From positions 62,001-126,000 of the forward strand of contig NZ_JADFBX010000014.1 in assembly GCF_015223055.1 (NCBI RefSeq): 64,000 nucleotides of DNA, given 5' to 3'. Below, one piece after another: positions 43,184 through 52,520 of this stretch. The DNA is from Pedobacter sp. MC2016-24 (GTDB lineage: Bacteria; Bacteroidota; Bacteroidia; Sphingobacteriales; Sphingobacteriaceae). The notes under the pieces are model-generated. The model searched no databases, had not been told where the DNA came from, and saw nothing but the letters and a program-made list of their open reading frames with translations. The translations under genes and the position numbers were made by a program. Position 1 is the first letter of the stretch. The number at the start of each line of letters is the position of its first letter.

Positions 43184-45375
43184 GCAACAGGTTGGTTTGC
43201 TATGGGCAGAGTAAAGTAAAATGTAGATCCCACACCGATTTTACTTTCTACCCCTATTGTTCCATGGTGGCGTTCTATAATTTCAGCACAAAGGTATAAG
43301 CCGATACCAAACCCGGAAATCAGTTGTGTCTGTTCACTTTCTACACGGTAGAAGCGGTCAAAGAGTTTTTCTACATCTTTTTCTGCGATGCCCGTGCCCT
43401 GATCTTTCACTGTAATCCTGGCGTGTGTATCATTCAATTCGCAATTAATCTCGATTTCTGTTTGTTCCGGAGCGTATTTTACTGCATTTCCTATAATGTT
43501 AGAAATGACAGAAGATATTTTGTCCCGATCTGCAATTACTGAAACTTGTGGGCAAGCGTTAAAAATGATATGGTGGCTGGTGTTGAGCAGACTGGTTTCT
43601 TCTATGTTTTCGAGAATCAGTTCATCCAGGTTAAAATGGCTCTTATCTAAATGAATTTTTCCTGATTCCAGCCGGGAGATATCCAGAAAACCGTTAATTA
43701 ATCCAGTCATTTTTTTGATCTGGTCAATTACTTTAGCTAATGCAGAAAGTGCAAAGTCATCCTGATTTTTTTTGGCCTTCAGATGCAGGATTTGTGCATA
43801 TCCCTTTAATGAAGTCAAAGGTGTTTTCAGCTCATGGCTAACCATGCCAATGAAATCATTTTTACGCTGTTCATCCTCTTTTTGTTCGGTAATGTCCATT
43901 ACTACGCCAGAAAAAACGCTGAAATTTCCATATTCATCTGGTGTTACCCTGCCTAATGAACGTAACCAGATCACCTCGCCATCATTAAAGCGCCGCTGCG
44001 CATAAGTCACATCGTATTCTCCACCATCTTCGATGGCTTTTTCTATTTCGGCGAGCAATTTCTCTTTGCAATCTTCGGTAACCTGGGCAATGGCCTGGTC
44101 ATAAGTCATGGGCGTTTTCCCTTCGTAGCCAAATAATTTGGCCAGGGTTTCATTGTACAAAAGTGCTTTTGTTTTGCGTTCGATGTGCCACGATCCCATT
44201 TGAGCAGCTTCTATAGCCATGCGGAAACGCAGTTCACTTTGTTCCAGATTGGATATTAACTTCCGTTGCATCTCATGAGCTTCGTTCAACTCTTCATTGG
44301 TCGTTGCCAGTTCTTCATTTGAAGCAGATAATTCTTCATTGGTGGCAGATAGTTCTTCTATCAATTGCTGTTCACGAAGGCGTGCCAAACTACGCTCTGT
44401 GACATCAATGGTTAAAGCTACAATACTTTGCGTGCTACCATCGTTTCTTTTAATTGGGGTGTATGAAAAATCCCGGTATACGACTCTTTTAATCCCCTCA
44501 ACCAGCAATTCGGCACGGGCATCCGTTTCCGAGTGCGCAATACCAGTAGTATACACTTCATGAAGCAGACGTGGAAATGCCTGTTCCTTTAGCTCTGGCA
44601 TAATTTCGATTAAGGGCATACCCATAATTGACTCGTCCCTTTTCCAGAGGTTCAGTAACTTCTTGTTGGCCATTTCCATTTTCATTTCCGGGCCATCAAA
44701 TACGCAAATTCCGGCAGGAACTTCGTTGATGATGGTATCTAGCAGAGCATGCTTTTCTTTCAGTTTTACCTGGGCTAGCATAAGCTCGGCGGTTCGATCC
44801 ATGACCCTTTTTTCCAGCTCATCATTCAATTCCTGCAAACTTTCCCTTGATTGTTTCAGGTCTTCTATGGTTGTGCTGAGTTCTTCATTGGAAGCGAGTA
44901 ATTCTTCATTGGTTGCCGCCAGCTCTTCATGCAGCGTTTGCTCACGGTAACTGGCTTCTTCCAACTCCAGTTGATTTAGTATAGTTTGTGTGATATCCCT
45001 GGTGGTGATGATCAAATAGCCAGGTTTTTCGTTGGTTTCGGCAACTGGCAACAACTCAATATGATACCAGGTTAAAGTTCCGTTTGATTGACTGGCAGCC
45101 ATTTCAAGTTTAGGAATTTCGATGGGGTTATTGGTATCTGTTGCTTTTTCTAGCGCATCGCTTAATAAATCATTTCCATTAATGCTGGGTGGATTTGCTT
45201 GAAATAATTGGAAAATAGACTTTCCGGCCGCTTGTTCTGCTGCCTGTCCCATGAGTGTTTCAAACGCTGTATTGACAGAGAGGATTGTATACTCCGGACA
45301 GTCGGTTCTAACGATTATACGTGGCACGGGCATAGCAAAATAAGCCTGAAAAAAGTTATTTTTTAGTTTTTCCAT
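43180..45375 (-). CDS. Multi-PAS sensor histidine kinase, soluble
   Basis: 731 residues with no membrane helix, so probably a cytoplasmic sensor. It has three PAS domains (near 15-140, 215-330 and 380-495) joined by coiled coils made of TNEELxASNEEL heptads. Then follow a HisKA domain with phospho-accepting His about residue 514 (MVSHELKTPL), and a HATPase with ISNIIGNAVKYAPE, DQGTGIAEKDVEKLFDRFYR and GFGIGLYL. The third PAS ends with a PAC-like FSVFSGVVMDITEQKE. No response regulator lies next to it, so the partner is elsewhere. Confidence 0.93.
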   Translation of the reverse strand: MEKLKNNFFQAYFAMPVPRIIVRTDCPEYTILSVNTAFETLMGQAAEQAAGKSIFQLFQANPPSINGNDLLSDALEKATDTNNPIEIPKLEMAASQSNGTLTWYHIELLPVAETNEKPGYLIITTRDITQTILNQLELEEASYREQTLHEELAATNEELLASNEELSTTIEDLKQSRESLQELNDELEKRVMDRTAELMLAQVKLKEKHALLDTIINEVPAGICVFDGPEMKMEMANKKLLNLWKRDESIMGMPLIEIMPELKEQAFPRLLHEVYTTGIAHSETDARAELLVEGIKRVVYRDFSYTPIKRNDGSTQSIVALTIDVTERSLARLREQQLIEELSATNEELSASNEELATTNEELNEAHEMQRKLISNLEQSELRFRMAIEAAQMGSWHIERKTKALLYNETLAKLFGYEGKTPMTYDQAIAQVTEDCKEKLLAEIEKAIEDGGEYDVTYAQRRFNDGEVIWLRSLGRVTPDEYGNFSVFSGVVMDITEQKEDEQRKNDFIGMVSHELKTPLTSLKGYAQILHLKAKKNQDDFALSALAKVIDQIKKMTGLINGFLDISRLESGKIHLDKSHFNLDELILENIEETSLLNTSHHIIFNACPQVSVIADRDKISSVISNIIGNAVKYAPEQTEIEINCELNDTHARITVKDQGTGIAEKDVEKLFDRFYRVESEQTQLISGFGIGLYLCAEIIERHHGTIGVESKIGVGSTFYFTLPIANQPVA

Positions 45376-45620
45376 TAAAATTACGCTGAAGAAATGCGAA
45401 TTTAAACAAGCTTCTGAATAATTTATAACTTGCAGTGAAAATGTTTGCCTTTTTTTGCTCAGGCTTTAATTCCTTAATTGTAATCTTCATGCCTGTTTAA
45501 CATCTGATCAGTAATTCATAGAAAGGTGGACCTGGGTGGATGGATTAGATAAACAATATCATGACTTTGAGTGTTTAATAGAAGAACAGATTTACTTCTA
45601 ATTATAAAAAAAACAAAATC

Positions 45621-46193
45621 ATGAAAAAACTATTCTTATTCCTAAGCATTTTGTTTGTTGGTACTGCTTCATTTGCGCAAGGTACCTGGACTGCAGATCC
45701 GATGCATTCCAAACTAACTTTTAGCATTACCCATATGGGTATTTCAAGTGTAGATGGCTTGTTCAATACTTTTACTGCTTCTGCCCAGACAACTAAAGCA
45801 GATTTTAGTGATGCAGTATTCGAGTTGAGCGTACAAGTTGCTTCCATAAATACACAGGTAGAGAAACGTGATGAACACTTAAGAAGTGCAGACTTTTTTG
45901 ATGTGGCAAAGTATCCAAACATGACCTTTAAAAGTACGGGTATTAAAAATGTGTCTAAAGATAAGTATACGTTGACTGGAAACCTGACTTTACATGGTGT
46001 AACCAAACCTGTTACGCTGGATTTATGGTTTAGGGGGACGATTGAAAACCCACAGTCTAAAGCATTTGTTTCCGGATTTCAGTTGACAGGAACTTTAAAG
46101 CGATCTGACTTTGATCTAGGTGCGAAATTTCCTGCTCCAATGTTGAGTGAGGAGGTTCAGATTAAAGCGGATGGAGAGTTTATTAAGAAGTAA
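45621..46193 (+). CDS. YceI-family periplasmic protein
   Basis: 190 residues with a signal peptide (MKKLFLFLSILFVGTASFAQ). The lipocalin-like YceI fold is clear: WTADPMHSKLTFSITHMGIS, VEKRDEHLRSADFFDVAKYP, and LTLHGVTKPVTLDL; it ends EVQIKADGEFIKK. YceI proteins bind isoprenoid-like lipids in the periplasm. The A-rich stretch before the ATG fits Bacteroidota translation starts. It is probably transcribed alone or with the HD-domain gene 31 nt downstream. Confidence 0.93.
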   Translation: MKKLFLFLSILFVGTASFAQGTWTADPMHSKLTFSITHMGISSVDGLFNTFTASAQTTKADFSDAVFELSVQVASINTQVEKRDEHLRSADFFDVAKYPNMTFKSTGIKNVSKDKYTLTGNLTLHGVTKPVTLDLWFRGTIENPQSKAFVSGFQLTGTLKRSDFDLGAKFPAPMLSEEVQIKADGEFIKK

Positions 46194-46224
46194 TCTTTGT
46201 TCTGTGAGATAGCGCGCGCCTGGT

Positions 46225-46779
46225 ATGAAACCTAGAACGCAATTGAAACAATGGGTGTCACTTCAGCACCAGGGACAGCTGATTAGGGGGACTAATAAAC
46301 CGTATGTTGAGCATCTGTTTGCTGTGGCAGAAATGGCAAGACCAGTCGTTACATTGGGTTATGAAATTGGCCTATGCCATGACTTGCTTGAGGATACGGA
46401 GGTGACACAAAGTGAGTTGCTGGCTGCATTGCTGGGCTTTGGCTACAGTCATGACGAAGCGTACGCGATTACGTATTGTGTGGTTGAACTCACTGATGTT
46501 TATACTTCTGGCGACTATCCGGAATTGAGTAAGTCAGCACGTAAATTGCTGGAACATAAAAGACTGTTGACAATTAGTCCTGCCGCTCAAACGGTTAAAT
46601 ATGCCGATCTCATCTACAACACCATTTGGATGCTAAAATACGACCCTAAGCATGCAGCACAATACATGGCTAAAAAGCGGGTGCTTTTAGCGGATTTGAA
46701 CCGTGGTAATGCAAAATTAAGGCGGCAATTGTCTAATTTAATTAGTGATGACATCATTAAGTCTGATCATGATGGATAA
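46225..46779 (+). CDS. HD-domain phosphohydrolase-like protein (SpoT-hydrolase-like)
   Basis: 184 residues. The N-terminus reads RGTNKPYVEHLFAVAEMA, the metal motif His-Asp is in GLCHDLLEDTEVTQSELL, and a late Asp lies in TVKYADLIYNTIW. This order (H, HD with ED behind, D) is that of the RelA/SpoT hydrolase half and small alarmone hydrolases. It lacks a synthetase domain. It may hydrolyse (p)ppGpp or another nucleotide; that is inferred from motif order only. Confidence 0.82.
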   Translation: MKPRTQLKQWVSLQHQGQLIRGTNKPYVEHLFAVAEMARPVVTLGYEIGLCHDLLEDTEVTQSELLAALLGFGYSHDEAYAITYCVVELTDVYTSGDYPELSKSARKLLEHKRLLTISPAAQTVKYADLIYNTIWMLKYDPKHAAQYMAKKRVLLADLNRGNAKLRRQLSNLISDDIIKSDHDG

Positions 46780-46816
46780 GTTTGAGCCGATGATGCCTTG
46801 TTAGTTAAATATTCTA

Positions 46817-46824
46817 TATGTTTG
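46817..46824 (+). promoter_or_regulatory. -7 box (TATGTTTG) before the sigma gene
   Basis: TATGTTTG fits TAnnTTTG and ends 28 nt before the ATG at 46853. A TTG at 46798-46800 could be the -33 element, although the 16-nt gap is short. Confidence 0.45.
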
Positions 46825-46852
46825 TTGTGAAGTTTTGTTACCTTATCCTACA

Positions 46853-47410
46853 ATGGCATATAGCGAATATACAGATCAGGAATTGACTGCCTTGCTAAAA
46901 GAGGGAGACCGGGAAGCTTTTAACCAAATTTACCGCCGTTACGTACAATATCTGTATCAATATGCTTTTAACATTCTCAAAGATGAGGATGAATGTACCG
47001 ATGCTGTACAGGATATATTTGTCTGGCTTTGGGAAAACAGGATAAAAATCAATGTAAATGTTTTAAAGGGCTATTTAATTGCTGCGGTTAAATATAAATT
47101 AACGCGGGTGATACAGGGTAGCAAGAGAAGATACGAAATTTTGTCTGCAAAACCTTTACAAGAGGAATCGTTTGTTGATGATAGTTTAGAAGTTAAGGAA
47201 CTTAAACACGCCATCAATGAGTTTGTAGTTGCGCTTCCTGAAAGGTCCAGAATGATTTTTGAAATGAGCCGTAATGAATACCTTTCTAATAAAGAAATCG
47301 CTGCCCGGTTGAACATTTCAGAAAAGACTGTGGAAAACCAGATGACTATTGTATTGAAAAAACTCAAATCTGGATTGGGCAAAATGTCATTCTGGTCAAC
47401 CTTAATCTGA
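46853..47410 (+). CDS. ECF RNA polymerase sigma factor (FecI-like)
   Basis: About 185 residues from the ATG at 46853; an upstream TTG at 46835 is possible. Region 2 is DREAFNQIYRRYVQYLYQYAF with DEDECTDAVQDIFVWLWENR, and region 4 is LPERSRMIFEMSRNEYLSNKEIAARLNISEKTVENQM, ending in LKKLKSGL. It should direct transcription of the SusC locus downstream and be held by the FecR protein encoded next. A TATGTTTG box lies at 46817-46824. Confidence 0.92.
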   Translation: MAYSEYTDQELTALLKEGDREAFNQIYRRYVQYLYQYAFNILKDEDECTDAVQDIFVWLWENRIKINVNVLKGYLIAAVKYKLTRVIQGSKRRYEILSAKPLQEESFVDDSLEVKELKHAINEFVVALPERSRMIFEMSRNEYLSNKEIAARLNISEKTVENQMTIVLKKLKSGLGKMSFWSTLI

Positions 47411-47501
47411 TCGGGCTCACAATTTTAAAATAAATTATCATTTCTTTTGGGGGCTGGCTGGGTTTGATGTCCCTATGTATTAAACGATACTAAATTAAGG
47501 G

Positions 47502-48602
47502 ATGATAAATGATAAAGAATGGCTTGAGTTAATCGGGCGTATTTCAAGTGGAGTTGCAAGCGACGAGGAACTGAGTAGATACAACAAATGGTGTAATGCC
47601 TGGCAAAATGAAGATTTGCCAGTTACGGATTTTGCTGGCATAGAAAGTCGTATGTTGACAAACATCAATCAAAAGATCACTTCTCCCCGTGTCGTTCGCT
47701 TACGTTATTATAAAGTAGCTTCTATTGCCGCTGTAATGGCTGTTGTTTTTGGGTTTTGGTATTACAGCTCAAAGGTTCTCTTGAATCTTAACGCTGAAAT
47801 CGTTTATAAAAATGATGTTTTGCCGGGAACAAATACCGCAACATTGACACTTTCTAACGGTAAAACTATTCAGCTTAGTGATGCTAAAAATGGGGTAGTT
47901 ATTGACGCCACCAGTTTGAAGTATAACGATGGCAGTGTTGTAGATAGTGTTGGAATCAAACCGAATCAGATGCTGACCACAACTACTCCACGAGGGGGGA
48001 CCTATCAGATTGTTTTACCTGATGGTAGCCATGTCTGGATGAATGCGGATTCAAAAATGATTTTTCCTGCAAAATTCTCCGGGCAAACCAGGGAGGTATT
48101 GTTGGAGGGCGAAGCATATTTTGAAGTAGCAAAAGATAAAGCGCACCCTTTTATTGTAAAAAACCATACACAACGTATTGAAGTATTGGGTACCCATTTC
48201 AATTTGAATAGTTATGCAGATGAAATCGGTATCAAAACTACTTTACTGGAGGGCTCGGTTAAAGTATCTTTATCTAGCGGAAAAGAAGTTTTGCTGAAAC
48301 CTGGTGAAGAAGCGTTGAATGCTACTGGCGATATACGGGTAGAAAAAGCGGATACTGAAGAAGCTGTGGCCTGGAAAAATGGCAATATTGTATTTCGTGC
48401 AAAAACATTAAGGGACATTATGCGCCAGTTGTCGCGTTGGTATGATGTAACTATCGTATATGCACCTGATGCCCCTGTTAATGAAACATTCAGTGCTGCG
48501 GTATCCAGAACCAGGAATATCTCCAGCGTGCTTGAAAGGATGCAGGCTACGGGCAGCGTAAAGTTTAAAATAGACGGTAAAAAAATTACCGTGACTAAAT
48601 AA
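47502..48602 (+). CDS. FecR-family anti-sigma factor
   Basis: 366 residues. The cytoplasmic N-terminal part (WLELIGRISSGVASDEELSR) binds the sigma factor, one membrane helix follows (about residues 70-88: VASIAAVMAVVFGFWYYS), then the FecR domain (TTTPRGGTYQIVLPDGSHVW, VLGTHFNLNSYADE, KPGEE) and the C-terminal domain after AWKNGNIVF. It senses the STN domain of the SusC encoded downstream and controls the ECF sigma factor encoded upstream. The order sigma-fecR-susC-susD is the standard one. Confidence 0.95.
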   Translation: MINDKEWLELIGRISSGVASDEELSRYNKWCNAWQNEDLPVTDFAGIESRMLTNINQKITSPRVVRLRYYKVASIAAVMAVVFGFWYYSSKVLLNLNAEIVYKNDVLPGTNTATLTLSNGKTIQLSDAKNGVVIDATSLKYNDGSVVDSVGIKPNQMLTTTTPRGGTYQIVLPDGSHVWMNADSKMIFPAKFSGQTREVLLEGEAYFEVAKDKAHPFIVKNHTQRIEVLGTHFNLNSYADEIGIKTTLLEGSVKVSLSSGKEVLLKPGEEALNATGDIRVEKADTEEAVAWKNGNIVFRAKTLRDIMRQLSRWYDVTIVYAPDAPVNETFSAAVSRTRNISSVLERMQATGSVKFKIDGKKITVTK

Positions 48603-48695
48603 TTAACAACCTAAATCAATTAAAAACTAAACAATAACACATGAAAGAAATTTTACTCCATTAAATCAGCAGAAGAACGGTAGGCTTAATAAAAA

Positions 48696-48840
48696 GCCGA
48701 AAAGTGCTACCAACACTTTCCGGCGAATAGTTTGAGCAAACCATTCCTGACCAAGGCCAGGAAGAACAATTATTTGCAAACAGTTATTATCAACTCAAAC
48801 CAATTCAAACTTAGACATTATTGCGCAACAAAGCAATAAT
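48696..48840 (+). promoter_or_regulatory. Three hairpins in the FecR-SusC leader
   Basis: Within the 288-nt gap three stems are seen: 48696-48706 with 48714-48724 (10 of 11 pairs), 48744-48749 with 48758-48763 (6 bp, TTCCTG/CAGGAA), and 48817-48824 with 48833-48840 (8 bp, ATTATTGC/GCAATAAT). None has a T-run. Together they suggest a structured leader rather than a terminator. The rest of the gap shows no ORF. Confidence 0.45.
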
Positions 48841-48890
48841 GATGGGCTGTCATAGACCTGCTATGTTTGAATACAAACCAACGATGAGGT

Positions 48891-51800
48891 ATGAAAAACC
48901 CACCAAAAATTCTATTGATTATGAATTCGGTCTTTCGACGAATTAACGAAGCCGATAAAAGAAAGCTAATTATGCGAATTAACTTAATCATAGCGCTGAT
49001 GACCACTTTTCTGATGCAGGTAAGTGCTGCTGGTTACGCTCAGAAAATCACGTTAAATGAGAAGAATAATGCCCTGGTCAATGTCATTGATAAAATCAGA
49101 GCGCAAACCGGTTATGATTTTTTGTTCAACTATAAAGAAGTTGAAAATGCAAAAAAGGTAACCGCAAATCTGAAGAATGTAGATTTAGAGGAAGCCTTAA
49201 GGCTGATTTTTAAAGATCAGGATCTGACTTATTCTGTAAAAGATAATTTTATTGTACTGAAGCCCAGAGAAAAGACCATTTTTGACAAGATCACCGCAGT
49301 TTTTACTGCGGCAGACTTGCGGGGTAAAGTACTTGATGAATCTGGGGAGCCGCTACAAGGGGCCACGATTCGTGTAAAGGGGACTGGAAAGTACGCACAA
49401 ACCAATAGCCGTGGAGAATTTAGTCTTCCGGGCGTTGACGCAGATGCAGTGATTACAGTTTCTTATGTAGGATATCTTACCCAGGAATTCAGAGTATCAT
49501 CCGGCAATACTTCAGATCTTCGTATCGTAATGAAGCCTGATGTGAATAAACTAGAGGAAGTAGGCGTGACGGTGAATACCGGATATCAACGGATTAAACC
49601 AGAACAAAGTACGGGTGCTGTGGCGCAAATCGGTACTAAGGAATATGAATCACGGGTAAGTTCTAATTTCCTGGATGGACTGGTAAACCGTTTGCCGGGG
49701 TTATTTATCAATAACAGCATACAATTTACCAGTACTACTCCTGGTGTTGGTCGGACTGATAGGCCTTTATTTAACATTCGTGGTATTTCTACCATGTCGG
49801 CGAACCAAAGTCCCTTAATTGTAGTGGATGGCTATCCAACAGAATTGACATTGGATATGATCGATCCGAATGAAATCAAATCGGTGACAATCCTCAAAGA
49901 CGCTGCCTCTGCTACTGTGTATGGGGTTAGGGCATCAAATGGGGTTATCGTCATTGAAAGAAAACAAGCTTCACCTGGCGCTGCGCAGTTCAATTTCAGG
50001 ACTACATTAGGTCTTACACCGGAGGAAAATTACAGCCGTTACCGTTGGGATCCAGAAGCGTCGGGCATCAACGCCAGTTATACACGTGAAAGACAAGCGC
50101 TAATTATTGTACCCTCTACCTGGTCAACCTTGTTTAGCCCTGGAGTTGGTAGTATACAACGAACGCTTCCTTTTCTTATCCAGGCTCAGCTTGCCGGCGG
50201 CATTATTACACCTGCGCAGGCTGAAAGCTCTTTTGCGGAACTGGCTAACTATGATAATCTCAACGATTACAGCCGTCTATTCCAAAGGACTGCAGTTACG
50301 CAAACGAATACCTTAAACATTTCTGGCGGGGTGCCTGCTGCCCTGTATTACATTACGGCCAATTATACAGGGAACCGCAATAATGCAATCCTGAATGGTA
50401 ACAACAGATTTCAACTGACGGGCCGCACCACGCTTAAACTAGCCAAACGACTAAGCTTAGAACTGACTACAGAATACCAGGAAAGCCGTATTAATGCTGC
50501 GCCTGTACCCAACGTTGCTGATTATGCAGGTTACGAGCGTTATGAAGATGTAAACGGCAATCCTGCTCCTATCATTTCAAAAAGTTATGCACCAGTTTAT
50601 AATAGTTTCATCATGTCGCAAGGCTTGTTAGATCAAAACTATTATCCGCTAATTGAGGCTAATTCAGTGAGTAACAAAACACGTACGTTGAATAACAAAA
50701 CCATTGCTAATTTTAACTATGACATTGGAAAAGGCTTTAATCTTTTGTTTGGTGGCGTTTATGAGACCTCCCGAACTGAAGCCAGACATTTAGCCGCTCA
50801 AGGGTCTAATGAAGTGAATGCTTGGGTGAATAATTATACCGTGACCGCAGGAGGGACATTTAAAAGAAACGTTCCTGACGGGGATTTCCTTCGTCAGCAG
50901 AATACGAGTTCTACTGGTTATACCGCACGTACGCAGTTGAACTACAATAAAAGATTTGGCAATCACTCCCTTAATGCGATAGCAGGTGCTGAAATACGCA
51001 GTGTTTTAAATAAAGGCAATTTAGCTTCTTATTTTGGGTATAATGACCAGAGTTTGCTGCAACAGCCCGTAGATTATGCTTCTATAATTAATGGTGTAGC
51101 GGCAGTTAGAGGCACTTTAGTTACTTCTTATCCTCTTGGGCCTTTGAACAGTTTGTTTAACCAGACCTATAGTGACGACCGATTTGTATCAGCTTTCTCT
51201 AATGTTGTCTATTCCTTTAAAGACACCTATTCCTTATCTGGAAGTATCCGCATTGATCAATCTAACCTTTTTGGGAGTGATCCAAAGTATAAATATAAAC
51301 CGCTATGGTCGCTGGGCGCCGCCTGGAACATTCATAAGGAGGACTTTATGAACGATATTAAATGGCTTCACCAGTTGAAACTCCGGAGTGCTTTTGGATT
51401 TAACGGAAATGTAGCTAAACTTTCACTTCCACAAGTAATAGCCCAGGCTCAGAACAATACACAGACTACACCTACCCTTCCATCGCTCATCCTATTGTCC
51501 AATGCCAATAGCGGCCTTCGGTGGGAGCAGACAGAGAACTTTAACCTGGGACTGGATTTTAGTGTTTTCAAAAATATCACAGGTAGTTTTGATTATTATA
51601 CGAAAAAAACGATCGATGTGATGGGTAATTCTAGTATCGACCCAACGCTTGGTGCCAGTTCTGCCTTAATTAATTACGCCACCATCAGAAATAACGGATT
51701 GGAGTTTAGCCTGAAGGCAGACTGGATATCTACCAGAAGCTTTAATTGGAATACGGGTATTGTGGTAGCCAAAAATAACAGTAAGGTACTTGATGTTTTC

Positions 51801-52508
51801 AGAAGTGGCCAGTACAATCCGCAGGTGCTTGATTTATTGGGCTATGTAAGCGGTTATCCGGTAGGTGCAATGTTTTCTTATAATACCACAGGCCTTAATA
51901 ATGAAGGCCATCCCATCATTGTGGATCAAAGCGGCACATCATATGTCGTCAACAATAGTCTTACCTCAAATCCTTTAGTTGCTGCGATGTCGAATAAGGA
52001 TTCAGGATTGGTACAGTATTCTGGAACATCCATTCCAACTATTAATGCTGGATTAAGTAACCGGGTTGATGTTGGCAATTTTTACTTCTTCGCCATGATT
52101 AACTATTATGGTGGTTTTAAAGTACGGGTGCCAAGACCATCACCAGCGGGCAACAGACCTTTACCGGGGTCAAATAACTTTTGGAGGGTTGCCGGCGATG
52201 AGGCGAACACAAATATTCCAAATCTGACTGATCTGGGTACTTTTGCTGCTGGAGTAGCTTACAATTATAACAGTAATTATGTGGTTCATGGTGATTACAT
52301 GACGCTAGGTGATTTAACAGTTTCTTACCGTTTAAACGATGTTAATTTTATCAAAAAGGCCGGATTTAAGAATTTAGAAATCAAAGCCCAGGGTTCAAAT
52401 TTGTACAGCGTTGGCTTTAACCGTTATAACTTCAGTATGGCTACGGGAAGCTATGCAAAATCGTATGTAACTCCTACCTATACGCTTGGTTTGTTCACTA
52501 ACTTTTAA
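48891..52508 (+). CDS. SusC/RagA-type TonB-dependent outer membrane receptor
   Basis: 1205 residues. Signal (LIIALMTTFLMQVSAAGYAQ), STN domain (about 52-125), carboxypeptidase-regulatory-like domain (about 140-215: LRGKVLDESGEPLQGATIRV), plug with LIVVDGYPTEL and IKSVTILKDAASATVYGVRA (about 240-365), and a barrel ending TYTLGLFTNF. The first ATG (48891) has a plausible GAGG site; the ATG at 48972 would give a shorter signal. It is controlled through the FecR upstream and works with the SusD downstream. The cargo is unknown. Confidence 0.95.
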   Translation: MKNPPKILLIMNSVFRRINEADKRKLIMRINLIIALMTTFLMQVSAAGYAQKITLNEKNNALVNVIDKIRAQTGYDFLFNYKEVENAKKVTANLKNVDLEEALRLIFKDQDLTYSVKDNFIVLKPREKTIFDKITAVFTAADLRGKVLDESGEPLQGATIRVKGTGKYAQTNSRGEFSLPGVDADAVITVSYVGYLTQEFRVSSGNTSDLRIVMKPDVNKLEEVGVTVNTGYQRIKPEQSTGAVAQIGTKEYESRVSSNFLDGLVNRLPGLFINNSIQFTSTTPGVGRTDRPLFNIRGISTMSANQSPLIVVDGYPTELTLDMIDPNEIKSVTILKDAASATVYGVRASNGVIVIERKQASPGAAQFNFRTTLGLTPEENYSRYRWDPEASGINASYTRERQALIIVPSTWSTLFSPGVGSIQRTLPFLIQAQLAGGIITPAQAESSFAELANYDNLNDYSRLFQRTAVTQTNTLNISGGVPAALYYITANYTGNRNNAILNGNNRFQLTGRTTLKLAKRLSLELTTEYQESRINAAPVPNVADYAGYERYEDVNGNPAPIISKSYAPVYNSFIMSQGLLDQNYYPLIEANSVSNKTRTLNNKTIANFNYDIGKGFNLLFGGVYETSRTEARHLAAQGSNEVNAWVNNYTVTAGGTFKRNVPDGDFLRQQNTSSTGYTARTQLNYNKRFGNHSLNAIAGAEIRSVLNKGNLASYFGYNDQSLLQQPVDYASIINGVAAVRGTLVTSYPLGPLNSLFNQTYSDDRFVSAFSNVVYSFKDTYSLSGSIRIDQSNLFGSDPKYKYKPLWSLGAAWNIHKEDFMNDIKWLHQLKLRSAFGFNGNVAKLSLPQVIAQAQNNTQTTPTLPSLILLSNANSGLRWEQTENFNLGLDFSVFKNITGSFDYYTKKTIDVMGNSSIDPTLGASSALINYATIRNNGLEFSLKADWISTRSFNWNTGIVVAKNNSKVLDVFRSGQYNPQVLDLLGYVSGYPVGAMFSYNTTGLNNEGHPIIVDQSGTSYVVNNSLTSNPLVAAMSNKDSGLVQYSGTSIPTINAGLSNRVDVGNFYFFAMINYYGGFKVRVPRPSPAGNRPLPGSNNFWRVAGDEANTNIPNLTDLGTFAAGVAYNYNSNYVVHGDYMTLGDLTVSYRLNDVNFIKKAGFKNLEIKAQGSNLYSVGFNRYNFSMATGSYAKSYVTPTYTLGLFTNF

Positions 52509-52520
52509 AATTTTATACTG

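Noticed and set aside
44281..44370. Repeated DNA units in the histidine kinase gene as a tandem repeat or CRISPR-like array
   Set aside because: They encode coiled-coil TNEEL/SNEEL heptads in frame, which explains the repetition.
45602..46006. 134-codon minus-strand ORF opposite the YceI gene
   Set aside because: YceI is clear on the plus strand with signal peptide and fold motifs; the antisense frame is a shadow.
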